A DNA stretch of 28,860 nt from Gemmatimonadota bacterium (GTDB lineage: Bacteria > Gemmatimonadota > Gemmatimonadetes > Longimicrobiales > Longimicrobiaceae). The notes under the pieces were generated by a model. It was not told where the DNA came from, made no database searches, and was given only the letters and a program-made list of their open reading frames with translations. The stretch spans positions 1 to 28,860 of the forward strand of contig JAHWJV010000004.1 in NCBI GenBank assembly GCA_019348265.1, read 5' to 3'. This document shows positions 1 through 7,829 of this stretch, one piece after another. Position numbers and translations under genes: made by a program. How positions within the stretch are numbered: position 1 is the first letter of the stretch; each line of letters starts with the position of its first letter.

Positions 1-270
1 CGAGTTGAAGTGCCTGGCCAGCAGTTGCCCGTGGTTGCCGAGGAACTGCGGGTTCTCGACGGCGGCGCCCACGGTGAAGTGGTCGGCCAGCACGTCCTTC
101 ACCGAAGGGATGTCCGTCTGGATCGGCGGCAGCGGCGTGTGGGACATCGAGAAGTCGTCGATGTGGAAAGACGCCGTGGGGCTGGTCGACTCGACGTAGG
201 TGGCGAGGAAGTCGACGTCGGCGGCGAGGTGGGCCGCGAGCGACGAAGGCGCGGGCTGCTCAGGCGGCAT
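1..270 (-). CDS. CBM22-GH10 endo-xylanase fragment, probably 5'-truncated, running off the window
   Basis: Reading the minus strand from an ATG at 270 gives 90 residues without a stop up to the window edge. Residues about 19-42 include YVESTSPTASFHIDDF, typical of the last strands of a CBM22/CBM4_9 carbohydrate-binding module. They are followed by a linker and VLADHFTVGAAV ... LLARHFNS, which matches the start of a GH10 xylanase catalytic domain. A full enzyme of this type would be secreted and carry a signal peptide and about 130 more CBM residues. Here the homology begins just inside the end of the gas vesicle gene (overlap 260-270), and the first 18 residues look unrelated. I infer a truncated gene created by a rearrangement or an assembly join. 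The catalytic residues lie outside the window. Confidence 0.55.
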   Translation of the reverse strand, partial: MPPEQPAPSSLAAHLAADVDFLATYVESTSPTASFHIDDFSMSHTPLPPIQTDIPSVKDVLADHFTVGAAVENPQFLGNHGQLLARHFNS

Positions 271-1057
271 CGGGATCGGCGAAATGGTAGGGGGGCCAGG
301 GTCCGGTGAACTCGAAGTCGAACCCGGTCGGCTGGAAGGCGGCTGCGAGCTCGCTGAGCCGCCGCTGAAAGCCGGCGAAGCCTTCGTCCGGGACGAGGAA
401 GGCGCCGTAGAGCACGAGCGTCCTGGACGCGTTGCCGGGTGGAGCGGTGATCGGAATGGTGACGGAATCCCGCGCTTCGCCACGAAGCTGGCCGTACACC
501 TCGTGCGAGACACGCGCGGAGACCCGCCGCAGCTCCTCCGCGCTCAGCGCGTCGCGCTTTTTCTCGAGGAGAAAGCGGCGCCCCGGCGGTGCCGTCTCGA
601 TCTCGGCGGTGAGCGCGGCGACGGCCGGGGAAAGCTCACCCAGATGCTCCGCCAGGCGCGCATCGTCGCGCCACAGCTTCACACCCCATTCGCGATGGCC
701 GCGCAGCCGGTCCAGCAGGCGCTCGTACCGCTCCGCCTCGGCCGCGATGCGCTCGCCGACGCGCTGGTCGTCGCGGTGCAGGGAGAAGAGACTGAGCGGG
801 ATGACGGGGCCGCGCTCGGCGTACCAGTCGAGCACGCGCTCGTGCGCGAGGCCGCGCTCGCCCACCCAGGCCAGGTCCGCGAGCCGCGCGTCGAGCACCT
901 CGTCGGCGTACGCCGTTTCAGCAACGTCGCTGACGACGGCGCAGACGCGCTCTCCGCGCACCAGGCGCACCGCCCCACCGTCAATCCCCGTGAGCTCGGG
1001 CGCGGGATCAGCCGCGTCCGCGGGCACGATCGCGTACAGATATGCGAGTGTTTCCAT
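260..1057 (-). CDS. Gas vesicle protein GvpF/GvpL family (copy 2)
   Basis: The 265-residue product belongs to the GvpF/GvpL family, accessory proteins that bind the gas vesicle shell protein GvpA and take part in early vesicle assembly in the cytoplasm. It starts METLAYLYAIVPA, the family's N-terminal beta strand, and ends with the family signature FTGPWPPYHF. The middle (about 100-180) is a charged helical region, as expected. I chose the ATG at 1057 because it overlaps the TGA of the ArsA-like gene as ATGA and matches family starts; an upstream ATG at 1090 would add 11 residues. It is the last gas vesicle gene before the xylanase fragment. Another copy of the same length lies at 3545-4342. 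Confidence 0.9.
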   Translation of the reverse strand: METLAYLYAIVPADAADPAPELTGIDGGAVRLVRGERVCAVVSDVAETAYADEVLDARLADLAWVGERGLAHERVLDWYAERGPVIPLSLFSLHRDDQRVGERIAAEAERYERLLDRLRGHREWGVKLWRDDARLAEHLGELSPAVAALTAEIETAPPGRRFLLEKKRDALSAEELRRVSARVSHEVYGQLRGEARDSVTIPITAPPGNASRTLVLYGAFLVPDEGFAGFQRRLSELAAAFQPTGFDFEFTGPWPPYHFADPDAA

Positions 1058-2916
1058 CAGCTCGATTTCGGCGGAACGATCTCGCGCCACCGGCTCGCGA
1101 AGGCGGCGAGCGCGTCCGGGCCTACCGGTCCGGTGGACTCGTCGGTGGTGCCCGCGAAGGGCACGGCTTCCGCGAGGCTCCGCAAGGCCAGGATCTCCGC
1201 GGATCCGCGTACCGCACCGTCCTGCGTGAGCGCGCGGTTGACGAGCAGAGCGCCGGGCGCGATCCCCAGCCCGCGTAGGCGCGAGAGGAGCCGGCGCGTT
1301 TCCGCTACGCTGAGTGACTCCGGGAGAGCGACCGCCACGAGCCAGGTCGCCGCCGGATCCTGGAGCAGCTCACGGACGGCGCGCAGGTCGCGCGTCAGGG
1401 CGAGAACGCGCCCGGCGAGAGCGCCGAGACCGGCGACTTCACGGTACTTCAGGAGCATCCGCAGCACGGCCCGGGCCCAGTCCAGCGCGACGGCCGGGAG
1501 CTCGAGGAGGCGAAGCAGATGCCCGGCCGGCGCGGTGTCCAGGACCACGGCATCATAGGGTCGATCCTCAGTGAGTTCAACCACTTGCACGAGCGTCATC
1601 AGCTCGTCGATCCCGGGGGGCGCGAGGTAGATGAGGCGCTCCACCACGCGCCGGTCCGCCTCGGCCGTGCCGCCTCCGCCCATGAGGCCCGCGAAGAGCT
1701 GCTCCGCCTCGGCGCGGTACTCCCGCTGGAAGCTCCGCCAAGCGCTCTCCGCCTCCAGTTGCTGCGCTGCCAGACCCTCAACGCCCGGAACCGCGCGGGC
1801 CTCCGCGTTCACGGGCACGCCCAGCACCTCCGCGAGCGAACCGGCCGGGTCGACGCTGAGCAGCAGCACCCGCCCGCCGCCGCGCCGCGCGAGCTGCACA
1901 GCCAGCGCGCTGGCTACTGTCGATTTCCCGACGCCCCCCTTGCCGCCGACCACATAGAGCGTACGTCCGAGCGGCGGCTGGAAGGGGTTGCCGGCCCGCA
2001 GCTCCGGGGGTCCGTCGATAGTCGACGCCTCGCTCCCGGGTCCGGCGCCGGCGGACGCAGCGAACGCGCGCAGACCGTCGGGCCCGCGAGGTTCGCCCGG
2101 GAGCCGCGGGACGACCACCATCCCGTCACCGACCGCTTCCGGCGGGAGGCTCGCTGCATCCGCGCGGTTCACCACGATCCCGGCGAGCGCGATTCGTCGC
2201 TCCGTCAGCGCGGCCTCGTAGCGCCGGGTCTCCGCGAGCACCACCGGTTCGGTATTGGTGACGAGAACGAAGCGCGTTCGCTCCGGGTCGCTGAAGATGG
2301 CGGCGAGCTCGTCGAGCTCCTCGCGGAGGCGGCCGAGCAGCGCGGCTGCGTCATCCGGGCGGTAGGCGCCCACGAGGCCCAGGGCGACCGTCCGATGCTT
2401 CTCCTCCATGGCCTCCAGCGCGGCCAGCCACCCTCGTGCGACGCCCGGGAGGTCGAGCAGACGGAGCGTGTGCCCCGTGGGAGCGGTATCCACCACCACG
2501 TGGCGCTCCGATGCGGAAGCGAGATCCAGGAGACGGAAGACCGCGGCGATCTCGTCCGCGCCCGGGAGGGTCAGGTCCACCAGGGAGTCGATGTCCTCCC
2601 GGTCCAGATAGGTGCCTCGCTCCAGCAGCAGCAGCAGCGCCCGCCGGTGCGATCCCAGAAAGCGCTCCTGCTCGCGCGCCGCGTCGATCTCCAGCGCCCT
2701 CAGCCGCGGCACACCCGGCATGTCGACCGGCTCGGAACCCAGCGCCACTCCGAGTGCGTCACCCAGCGAATGCGCTGGATCCACGGAGAGCACCAGCACC
2801 TCCTCACCGGCATCGGCCAGCGAGATCGCGAGCGCCGCCGCCGTGGTGGTCTTCCCCACCCCACCTTTGCCGCCTACGAAGGTCCAGCGGGTACCGAGGG
2901 TGAGCAGAGTCGGCAA
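1057..2916 (-). CDS. Tandem ArsA/Get3-like ATPase in the gas vesicle cluster
   Basis: The protein (about 619 residues) consists of two ArsA/Get3-type ATPase halves. Each has a deviant Walker A (GGKGGVGKTT near residue 20, GGKGGVGKST near 325) and the family switch motif (DTAPTGHTLRLL in half 1, DTAPAGHLLRLL in half 2). ArsA powers arsenite efflux and Get3 targets tail-anchored membrane proteins. I see no cysteine in the whole protein, so the metalloid site of ArsA is absent, and no arsB or arsR is nearby. It sits between gvpG and a gvpF/L gene, which suggests a role with hydrophobic gas vesicle proteins (inference). The start is uncertain: in-frame sequence to 2979 is encoded by an intergenic repeat, so I prefer TTG at 2916. 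No Shine-Dalgarno site is visible. Confidence 0.85.
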   Translation of the reverse strand: MPTLLTLGTRWTFVGGKGGVGKTTTAAALAISLADAGEEVLVLSVDPAHSLGDALGVALGSEPVDMPGVPRLRALEIDAAREQERFLGSHRRALLLLLERGTYLDREDIDSLVDLTLPGADEIAAVFRLLDLASASERHVVVDTAPTGHTLRLLDLPGVARGWLAALEAMEEKHRTVALGLVGAYRPDDAAALLGRLREELDELAAIFSDPERTRFVLVTNTEPVVLAETRRYEAALTERRIALAGIVVNRADAASLPPEAVGDGMVVVPRLPGEPRGPDGLRAFAASAGAGPGSEASTIDGPPELRAGNPFQPPLGRTLYVVGGKGGVGKSTVASALAVQLARRGGGRVLLLSVDPAGSLAEVLGVPVNAEARAVPGVEGLAAQQLEAESAWRSFQREYRAEAEQLFAGLMGGGGTAEADRRVVERLIYLAPPGIDELMTLVQVVELTEDRPYDAVVLDTAPAGHLLRLLELPAVALDWARAVLRMLLKYREVAGLGALAGRVLALTRDLRAVRELLQDPAATWLVAVALPESLSVAETRRLLSRLRGLGIAPGALLVNRALTQDGAVRGSAEILALRSLAEAVPFAGTTDESTGPVGPDALAAFASRWREIVPPKSS

Positions 2917-3001
2917 TGATGAATGACGGATGATGGATGATGAATGGGCCCGCTGCGGGGAGTTCAATTCATCATTCATGATTCATCATTCATCATTGCC
3001 G
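2911..3001. repeat. Heptad inverted repeat A (unit about TCATTCA)
   Basis: Positions 2911-2926 and 2986-3001 are perfect 16-bp inverted copies (CGGCAATGATGAATGA on the left). The match continues inward with about four mismatches, so each arm is roughly 36 bp around a GC-rich loop. The arms are built from TCATTCA/TCATCCA-like units with a 7-nt step. The right arm ends 1 nt before the gvpG stop codon; the left arm covers the likely TTG start of the ArsA-like gene. Confidence 0.85.
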
Positions 3002-3002
3002 T

Positions 3003-3437
3003 TCACTCCTCCCAATCGAAGCTGATCTCCACGCTCGCGCCATCGGGGGAGGCGATGCCGCCGGGGGGCGGTGCGTCGTCGGCCGGGGTGTCGGGGGTGC
3101 CAACTACGTGCTCGGCGAGATCCGGCGTGGGGTCCGGCTCGGCAACCGGGTCGCGGCGCACCTGAACGGGCCCGCCGGAGGTGCCCATCCCGTACTCCTC
3201 GCGCCAATGCCGCACGTCCCGCAGGCGCTGCATCAGCTCCGCTTCGAGCCGCACGTACTCGTCGTCGTCGATCTCACCGAGCTCTAGCCGCATCTGCAGC
3301 GCAAGCAGGTCCTCCTTCACCAGCTGGTCGTCCGTGAGCTGCTCGCGCACGGTGTCGCTGACCTGCCCGAGCGAGAACTCGATCAGGAACTGCGGGCCGG
3401 TTACGGGCCAGAAAAGGAGGTGTTTGAGGAGACCCAT
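3003..3437 (-). CDS. gvpG: Gas vesicle protein GvpG with acidic C-terminal extension
   Basis: The 144-residue protein starts with the GvpG pattern: LLFWPVTGPQFLIEF, then two amphipathic helices around LVKEDLLALQMRLELGEID and a run of E/R-rich heptads to about residue 84. GvpG is a small cytoplasmic accessory protein needed for gas vesicle assembly with GvpF and GvpL, usually about 80-90 residues. The remaining 60 residues here are a proline- and aspartate-rich tail ending SFDWEE, which I do not recognise. It starts with ATG at 3437. The repeat arm reaches 1 nt from this ATG, so there is no Shine-Dalgarno site. Neighbours on both sides are gas vesicle genes. Confidence 0.85.
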   Translation of the reverse strand: MGLLKHLLFWPVTGPQFLIEFSLGQVSDTVREQLTDDQLVKEDLLALQMRLELGEIDDDEYVRLEAELMQRLRDVRHWREEYGMGTSGGPVQVRRDPVAEPDPTPDLAEHVVGTPDTPADDAPPPGGIASPDGASVEISFDWEE

Positions 3438-3438
3438 A

Positions 3439-3548
3439 GTAGGGAATAGGGAACAGAGAACAGCCTGCCCGGCTCGCGAGAGGGCCGCGTCGGCTCGACG
3501 TCAGTGCATTCGATATGTTCCCGCTGTTCCCTGTTCCCCGTTCCCTAT
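3439..3548. repeat. Heptad inverted repeat B (unit about GGGAACA)
   Basis: Left arm 3439-3464 (units TAGGGAA, TAGGGAA, CAGAGAA, CAGC) pairs with right arm 3523-3548 (CTGTTCC-type units); 22 of 26 positions are complementary. The loop is about 58 nt. The right arm overlaps the stop codon of gvpF (3545-3547) and the left arm stops next to the gvpG start at 3437. The same GGGAACA unit appears in repeat H. Confidence 0.9.
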
Positions 3549-4342
3549 CCGGTCGCTTTCTCCAGCTTCAGCTTGATGTTCACGAAGTTGTAGGGGGGCC
3601 AGGGGCCGGTGTACTTGAACGTGAGCAGGTCCTCGTAGCGGTGCGAGATCTCTTTCACGGCCTCGTCGAAGGCTTTCTCGCGGTCGCGGTCGACGAGGAA
3701 GGCTGCGTTGAGGATCATTCGGTCGCCGATCGGCTTGTTCGAGCGGGAGGCGACGGCGGCCGGCTTGAGCGTCTCGTGGATGTCGCGCACGTAGCGGTTG
3801 CCGGCTTCCTCGAGCGCGGCTTCGACCAGGCGGCCGAGCTGCATCCGGGCGAAGTAGGTGGAGCTCTGCGCGTTGCGGTTGATCTCCTCCTTGAGCCGTC
3901 CGATCTCCTCGTTCTCCGTCTCGATGGTGGAGATGACCTTCTCGCGATCCCAGAGGACCTTGAGCCCGAACTCGATCTTGTCCTTCATCTTCTCGAGCAC
4001 GTCGTCAAAGGCCTGATAGGTCGACTTCAGGAGCTCGACGATGTCTTCCTCGGTCCGGAAGAGCGTCCCGAAGCTCATGGGGATCACGGTGTACTCACGC
4101 ATCACCGTCTCGTTCACGAACTCGTGAGCGAGCACGTTCTCGCGGGTTGGATCGTAGATGCGGATCGGCGTGTCGCTGACGACGGCCGCGAGCTCGCTGA
4201 AGTGGACCGTATAGACGTTGTTGGTGCCTTCACCGATGCCGATCTGCCCGAACTCGCGCGGCCTGGGGCTCTTGATGATGCAGTAGACGTACTTCCCTTC
4301 CTCCACTCTTCCCTCCTCGACCATCGTCAGCTCTTCGTTCAT
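3545..4342 (-). CDS. Gas vesicle protein GvpF/GvpL family (copy 1)
   Basis: This 265-residue GvpF/GvpL-family protein has the N-terminal strand GKYVYCIIKSP, a long charged alpha-helical middle (about 100-190) and the C-terminal signature YTGPWPPYNF. These proteins contact GvpA and help nucleate the gas vesicle. It is more typical of the family than the copy at 260-1057 and shares only the fold-defining motifs with it. I use the ATG at 4342, preceded by GAGG seven bases upstream; an in-frame ATG at 4324 is possible, as the first 16 residues are a weakly conserved acidic leader. It is the first gas vesicle gene of the set; gvpA itself is not in the window. Confidence 0.9.
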   Translation of the reverse strand: MNEELTMVEEGRVEEGKYVYCIIKSPRPREFGQIGIGEGTNNVYTVHFSELAAVVSDTPIRIYDPTRENVLAHEFVNETVMREYTVIPMSFGTLFRTEEDIVELLKSTYQAFDDVLEKMKDKIEFGLKVLWDREKVISTIETENEEIGRLKEEINRNAQSSTYFARMQLGRLVEAALEEAGNRYVRDIHETLKPAAVASRSNKPIGDRMILNAAFLVDRDREKAFDEAVKEISHRYEDLLTFKYTGPWPPYNFVNIKLKLEKATG

Positions 4343-4403
4343 GGCGCGACCTCGAGACTCGTACGGCGGGAAGCTCCGCCGGCAGCGATCGGATGAAGCC
4401 GGG

Positions 4404-4895
4404 CTATCGCACGGCGACGATGACGGTGAGCACGAGAATTACGACTCCGACCCCGGCCTTCATCGCGGTGGCCACCACCCGCCCGAGGAAGGCCCCCCAA
4501 CCGGCCCGCAACGCCGGCGAGGCCCCGCGACCGGTCGTCAGCTCCAGAAGAAAGGCGCCCAGAAAGGCGCCGAACATCGCTCCGAACACGCTGCCGAGCA
4601 GCGGGAGCGGGAAGCCGACCAGCGCGCCGACGATCCCGCCGATGATCGCTCCCATCGCGGCGCGGCTCCCGCCACCGTACTTCTTCGCGTAACGGCCGCC
4701 GAGCAGAAACTCGGCGACCTCCGCGAGCAGCGCAAGGACTACGACCACGCCGACGGAGATCGCGCTGACGGTCACGAACCCGCCGAGCCACGCGAAGATC
4801 CCCAGCGAGACGACCTGCAGCCAGAGCCCGGGAAGGCCGATCGCCGTGAGGAAGAGGCCCAGTACCTGGGCCGCGACCAGGATCATGAACTGCAT
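4404..4895 (-). CDS. DUF456 family membrane protein
   Basis: A 163-residue, very hydrophobic protein of the DUF456 type. It has an N-terminal pair of membrane segments (about 3-45), a third near 55-65, then glycine-rich segments resembling glycine zippers (GAIIGGIVGALVG; GAMFGAFLGAF) and a last membrane helix at the C-terminus. The function of the family is unknown. The ATG at 4895 overlaps the TGA of the MgtC-like gene (ATGA), so the two are probably translationally coupled. The 61-bp gap after it, before gvpF, has no heptad repeat. Confidence 0.8.
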   Translation of the reverse strand: MQFMILVAAQVLGLFLTAIGLPGLWLQVVSLGIFAWLGGFVTVSAISVGVVVVLALLAEVAEFLLGGRYAKKYGGGSRAAMGAIIGGIVGALVGFPLPLLGSVFGAMFGAFLGAFLLELTTGRGASPALRAGWGAFLGRVVATAMKAGVGVVILVLTVIVAVR

Positions 4896-5608
4896 CAAAA
4901 GATCCGCGTCATCTTACGGACACCCGTGTGGCTGATGAGCGAGTCGACTACGCGCCGGTGGAGCCGTGCCTGGCCGTCTACATCGAAGGTCGCCTGGTAC
5001 TGCTCGTGGCTCTTCTCCACGGACTCGGTCTCCACGCGCAGGCCGGCCTCCCTGAAGGTATCGGAGATGAACGAGAGGAGGTCAGGGTCGGGATCCAGCG
5101 CGAAGAGATACCGCTGCGCGTGCCTGCGCCGGATGATGATCCCCTCCACACGGCCGAGCATGACGAGCGCGGTCCCCACGAGTATCGTGCTGCCGATCGC
5201 CTCCACGTAAAACCGCCCTCCGACCGCCATCCCGATCGCAGCGACCACCCAGATGGTAGCGGCCGTGGTCAGCCCGATGATGCTCCCTCGCGCCTGGATG
5301 ATCGTCCCGGCTCCCAGGAACCCGATGCCTGAGACGATCTGCGCCGCGATCCGCGCAGGGTCGGAGCGCATCTCACCGGATCCGAGGTTCGCGCTCACGG
5401 AGAGGTTGATGGACACCTCCATCAGCAGCGTCGCTCCTACACAGATGAGCAGGTTCGTGCGCAGCCCTGCGGGTTTGCCGGAAAGCTCGCGCTCGAGACC
5501 GATGATCCCGCCGAGAAACGCCGCGAGCAGCAGCCGCCCGAGCAGGCCCAGGTGCAGCGACGCGACGAGCCCGTCCGAGAGACCGATGCTGGCCAGGGAG
5601 TCTTCCAC
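4895..5608 (-). CDS. MgtC/SapB family membrane protein
   Basis: About 237 residues. The N-terminal part carries the MgtC/SapB signature GGIIGLERELSGKPAGLRTN with several membrane helices to about residue 150; conserved features include GIGFLGAGTII. The C-terminal part is a soluble ACT-like domain of about 80 residues, as in longer MgtC proteins. The family is linked to magnesium and acid stress and to inhibition of F-type ATP synthase; the role here is unknown. The start is unclear: GTG at 5608 is used, while TTG at 5644 would add 12 residues partly encoded by repeat C. Neither has a clear Shine-Dalgarno site. Confidence 0.85.
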   Translation of the reverse strand: MEDSLASIGLSDGLVASLHLGLLGRLLLAAFLGGIIGLERELSGKPAGLRTNLLICVGATLLMEVSINLSVSANLGSGEMRSDPARIAAQIVSGIGFLGAGTIIQARGSIIGLTTAATIWVVAAIGMAVGGRFYVEAIGSTILVGTALVMLGRVEGIIIRRRHAQRYLFALDPDPDLLSFISDTFREAGLRVETESVEKSHEQYQATFDVDGQARLHRRVVDSLISHTGVRKMTRIF

Positions 5609-5636
5609 GGGAGCGATTTTCGGGTGTCCGCAAACA

Positions 5637-5711
5637 GAGTTCAAGTTCGAGGTTCCGGGCTCAAAGTACTCAGCGCCGTCCCTTTGAGCTTTGAACTCGC
5701 ACTTTGAACTT
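5637..5711. repeat. Heptad inverted repeat C (unit about CTTTGAA)
   Basis: Left arm 5637-5666 and right arm 5682-5711 are inverted copies with about 20 of 30 matching positions, best at the inner ends (CTCAAAG / CTTTGAG). Units such as CTTTGAG, CTTTGAA and CTTTGAA recur at 6-7 nt steps. The right arm ends 4 nt before the dapB stop codon; the left arm overlaps the possible TTG start of the MgtC-like gene. Confidence 0.7.
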
Positions 5712-5715
5712 CTCT

Positions 5716-6510
5716 TCAGTCCAGCCCGAGAACCTGCCGCATGTCGTACCGGCCGGCAGGCCGGCCGGCGAGCCAGCGGGCGGCGCGGAGGGCACCGGAC
5801 GCGAACAGTGCGCGGTCGCTGGCGCGGTGCACGATCTCGACGCGGTCGAGATCACCGATGAACATCACCTCGTGCTCGCCGACGACCGACCCGCCGCGCA
5901 CCGCGTGGAAGCCGATCTCGCCGGTCGGCCGGGCACCAGGACGGCCCGAGCGGCCATCGCGTCGCACGGCGGCGAGGTCTGCCTCGCGACCGCTGGCGAT
6001 GGCCGCTCCGAGCGCCAGGGCGGTCCCGCTCGGCGCGTCCTCTTTGCGCCGGTGATGCGCCTCCACGATCTCGACGTCGTACTCCGGGCCAAGCGCGCGT
6101 GCCGCGCGCTCCACCAGCGCCATCAGCACGTTCACCCCGACGCTGAAGTTCGCGGCCGTCAGCACCGGAGACCGTTCGGCGGCACGATCGAGCAGCCGCT
6201 CCTCCTCCGCTCCCAGCCCCGTGGTGCCCGCCACGACCGCGCGGCCGGTCAGCGCGTCACTCTGCTCCGACAGCAGGCTGCGCAGGAACTCGGGCGCGGA
6301 GAAATCCACCACGGCGTCCGCGGAGCGGATCAGTTCCTCAGCGTCGGAGATCGAGCGGATATCCGGATAGCCTGACGCGCCGTTCTCGCTGCCGTCGCGG
6401 TCGACGCCGCCGACGATGGTGAGCGCTTCGTCCGCCGCGGCCAGGCGGGCGAGAGTCGCGCCCATGCGCCCCGTCGCGCCGCTGACCACCAGCCGAAGCC
6501 GCTCAGGCAT
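5716..6510 (-). CDS. dapB: 4-hydroxy-tetrahydrodipicolinate reductase DapB
   Basis: The 264-residue product is DapB, which reduces the DapA product with NAD(P)H in the diaminopimelate/lysine pathway in the cytoplasm. Residues 11-17 (GATGRMG) form the dinucleotide-binding loop. The catalytic block EAHHRRKEDAPSGTAL contains the His152-His153 pair and Lys156. The signature AGTTGL and the C-terminal ASDRALFASGALRAA are also present. The ATG at 6510 overlaps the dapA stop by 8 bp, and it follows dapA directly, as expected for one transcription unit. The gene upstream of the ATG in the same frame is not homologous to DapB. Confidence 0.95.
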   Translation of the reverse strand: MPERLRLVVSGATGRMGATLARLAAADEALTIVGGVDRDGSENGASGYPDIRSISDAEELIRSADAVVDFSAPEFLRSLLSEQSDALTGRAVVAGTTGLGAEEERLLDRAAERSPVLTAANFSVGVNVLMALVERAARALGPEYDVEIVEAHHRRKEDAPSGTALALGAAIASGREADLAAVRRDGRSGRPGARPTGEIGFHAVRGGSVVGEHEVMFIGDLDRVEIVHRASDRALFASGALRAARWLAGRPAGRYDMRQVLGLD

Positions 6511-7405
6511 GCACCGCTTCAGCCGGGTGAATGCCGCGCTCGCGCATGCAGGCGACCAGCTCGCCCATGCAGGCCTGCGACGGAGGGACCAGCGGGAGCC
6601 GTACCTCGCCGACGGCGAACCCGAGCGCGGCGACCGCCGCCTTGACCGGGATGGGGTTGGGCTCACTGAACAGCGCGCGAATCAGCGGGAGGTAATCGAG
6701 CTGAAGCTCCCGCGCCTCATCGAGCTTTCCCTCCATGAAGCTGTGCACCATCCGGGTGGTCGCGGCGGGGGCGATGTTGGCCAGAACCGAGATCACCCCC
6801 TGCCCGCCGAGCGCCAGGAACGGAAGCACCTGGTCGTCGTTGCCGCTATAGATCGAGAGGCGGTCGCCCACGCGGCGCGCCAGATCCACGATCTGGGCGA
6901 TGTCACCGCTGGCCTCCTTCACGCCGACCACGCGCTCGTCTTCCGCGAGCTGCTCGATCAGCGCGGGAGCGAGGTTGCAGGCGGTACGGCTGGGGACGTT
7001 GTATACGACGAGCGGAAGGTCCGCAGCGTCCAGGACCGCGCGGTAGTGGGCCAGTATGCCGGCTGCGGGAGGCTTGTTGTACGGCGGCGGCGACACGAGC
7101 ACCGCGTCAGCTCGCGCAGCTCGCGCGGCCCTCGCGAGCTCGACCACCGCGGCGGTATCGCTCCCGCCAGCTCCAACGATCACCGGCACGCGCCCCGCGG
7201 CCGCTTCCACGGCTGCCTCCGCCGCCGCCCGCTGCTCCGCCGCGCTCATCGTCGCCGCCTCGCCCGTGCTCCCGTTCACCACCAGCGCGTCCGTACCCTC
7301 GCGAAGATGGAAGGCCACCAGCTCCTGCAGCACGTCCGTATCCACACCCTGCCTGTTGAACGGCGTCACCAGCGCGACGCCCGAGCCGACGAAGAGAGGA
7401 AACAT
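6503..7405 (-). CDS. dapA: 4-hydroxy-tetrahydrodipicolinate synthase DapA
   Basis: The 300-residue product is DapA, a class I aldolase-type enzyme that condenses pyruvate with aspartate semialdehyde. The Schiff-base lysine is Lys163 (GVKEASGD); Tyr135 and Arg140 lie in VVYNVPSRT, at almost the same numbers as in Escherichia coli. The STGE loop is at 46-49. The ATG at 7405 gives the usual N-terminus (GSGVALVTPF); a TTG two codons upstream is less likely. There is no Shine-Dalgarno site, because repeat D begins only a few bases upstream of the start. Confidence 0.96.
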   Translation of the reverse strand: MFPLFVGSGVALVTPFNRQGVDTDVLQELVAFHLREGTDALVVNGSTGEAATMSAAEQRAAAEAAVEAAAGRVPVIVGAGGSDTAAVVELARAARAARADAVLVSPPPYNKPPAAGILAHYRAVLDAADLPLVVYNVPSRTACNLAPALIEQLAEDERVVGVKEASGDIAQIVDLARRVGDRLSIYSGNDDQVLPFLALGGQGVISVLANIAPAATTRMVHSFMEGKLDEARELQLDYLPLIRALFSEPNPIPVKAAVAALGFAVGEVRLPLVPPSQACMGELVACMRERGIHPAEAVHA

Positions 7406-7409
7406 GGAC

Positions 7410-7522
7410 AAATTTCGAATTCTGAATTTTTGATTTTGAATTATTCTCGGTGCTTACCCACTACCGTCCGGTCCGGAGTCCTTGCTCTCGATCCAAGATT
7501 CAAAATTCAAAAATCAGAAATT
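7410..7522. repeat. Heptad inverted repeat D (unit about TGAATTT)
   Basis: An AT-rich array at about 7410-7443 (CGAATTC, TGAATTT, TTGATTT, TGAATTA) faces an inverted array at about 7494-7522 (AAGATTC, AAAATTC, AAAAATC, AGAAATT). Both step by 7 nt; the arms are degenerate copies of one another. This AT content is striking in a GC-rich region. The right array reaches the zinc-ribbon gene's stop codon (7521-7523); the left ends 4 nt from the dapA ATG. Confidence 0.85.
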
Positions 7523-7808
7523 ACCGCATGTCGAGGTCGATGACGTCTCCCGGCATTGCGTCGCCCTCCGGGTCATCGGAGTCCAGATCGCGAGCGGTGG
7601 AGTCGGCGAAGTCGGTCGCGGCCTCGTCTTCCTCTGTGTGGCTGAAGAACTCACGAAAGACGATGCTCCCGCACTTCTCGCAGGTCGTCTGGACCTGAGT
7701 GTCGTTGGCCGTGAGGTAGTTCTCTTTGCCGCACGTGACGCAGACCCGTGTAAGTACCCCTCCGGGAGGTGTCGGCTGCCCCTCTTGCTCGCCTGGCTGG
7801 TCGTCCAT
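7521..7808 (-). CDS. Small zinc-ribbon protein
   Basis: A 95-residue protein with a CxxC-N16-CxxC zinc ribbon (CVTCGK ... CEKCGS, residues about 23-46) and a strongly acidic, disordered C-terminal half ending DVIDLDMR. I do not recognise a named family and assign no function; such small ribbons are often nucleic-acid- or protein-binding. The ATG at 7808 is preceded by AGGAG at a good distance, a clear ribosome binding site. It is the only gene of this block with a strong one, and repeat E stops about 20 nt upstream, leaving room for it. Encoded between trpS and dapA. Confidence 0.7.
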   Translation of the reverse strand: MDDQPGEQEGQPTPPGGVLTRVCVTCGKENYLTANDTQVQTTCEKCGSIVFREFFSHTEEDEAATDFADSTARDLDSDDPEGDAMPGDVIDLDMR

Positions 7809-7829
7809 GGTGGCTCCTGTGTTGAAGCT

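Noticed and set aside
200..2919. Long plus-strand open frames (200-1558, 1519-2919) opposite the gas vesicle genes
   Set aside because: They are antisense to clear GvpF/L and ArsA-like genes, arginine-rich and without known motifs, as expected from high GC.
1057..2979. Calling the tandem ATPase an arsenite pump subunit (arsA)
   Set aside because: No cysteines, no arsB/arsD/arsR nearby, and gas vesicle neighbours on both sides.
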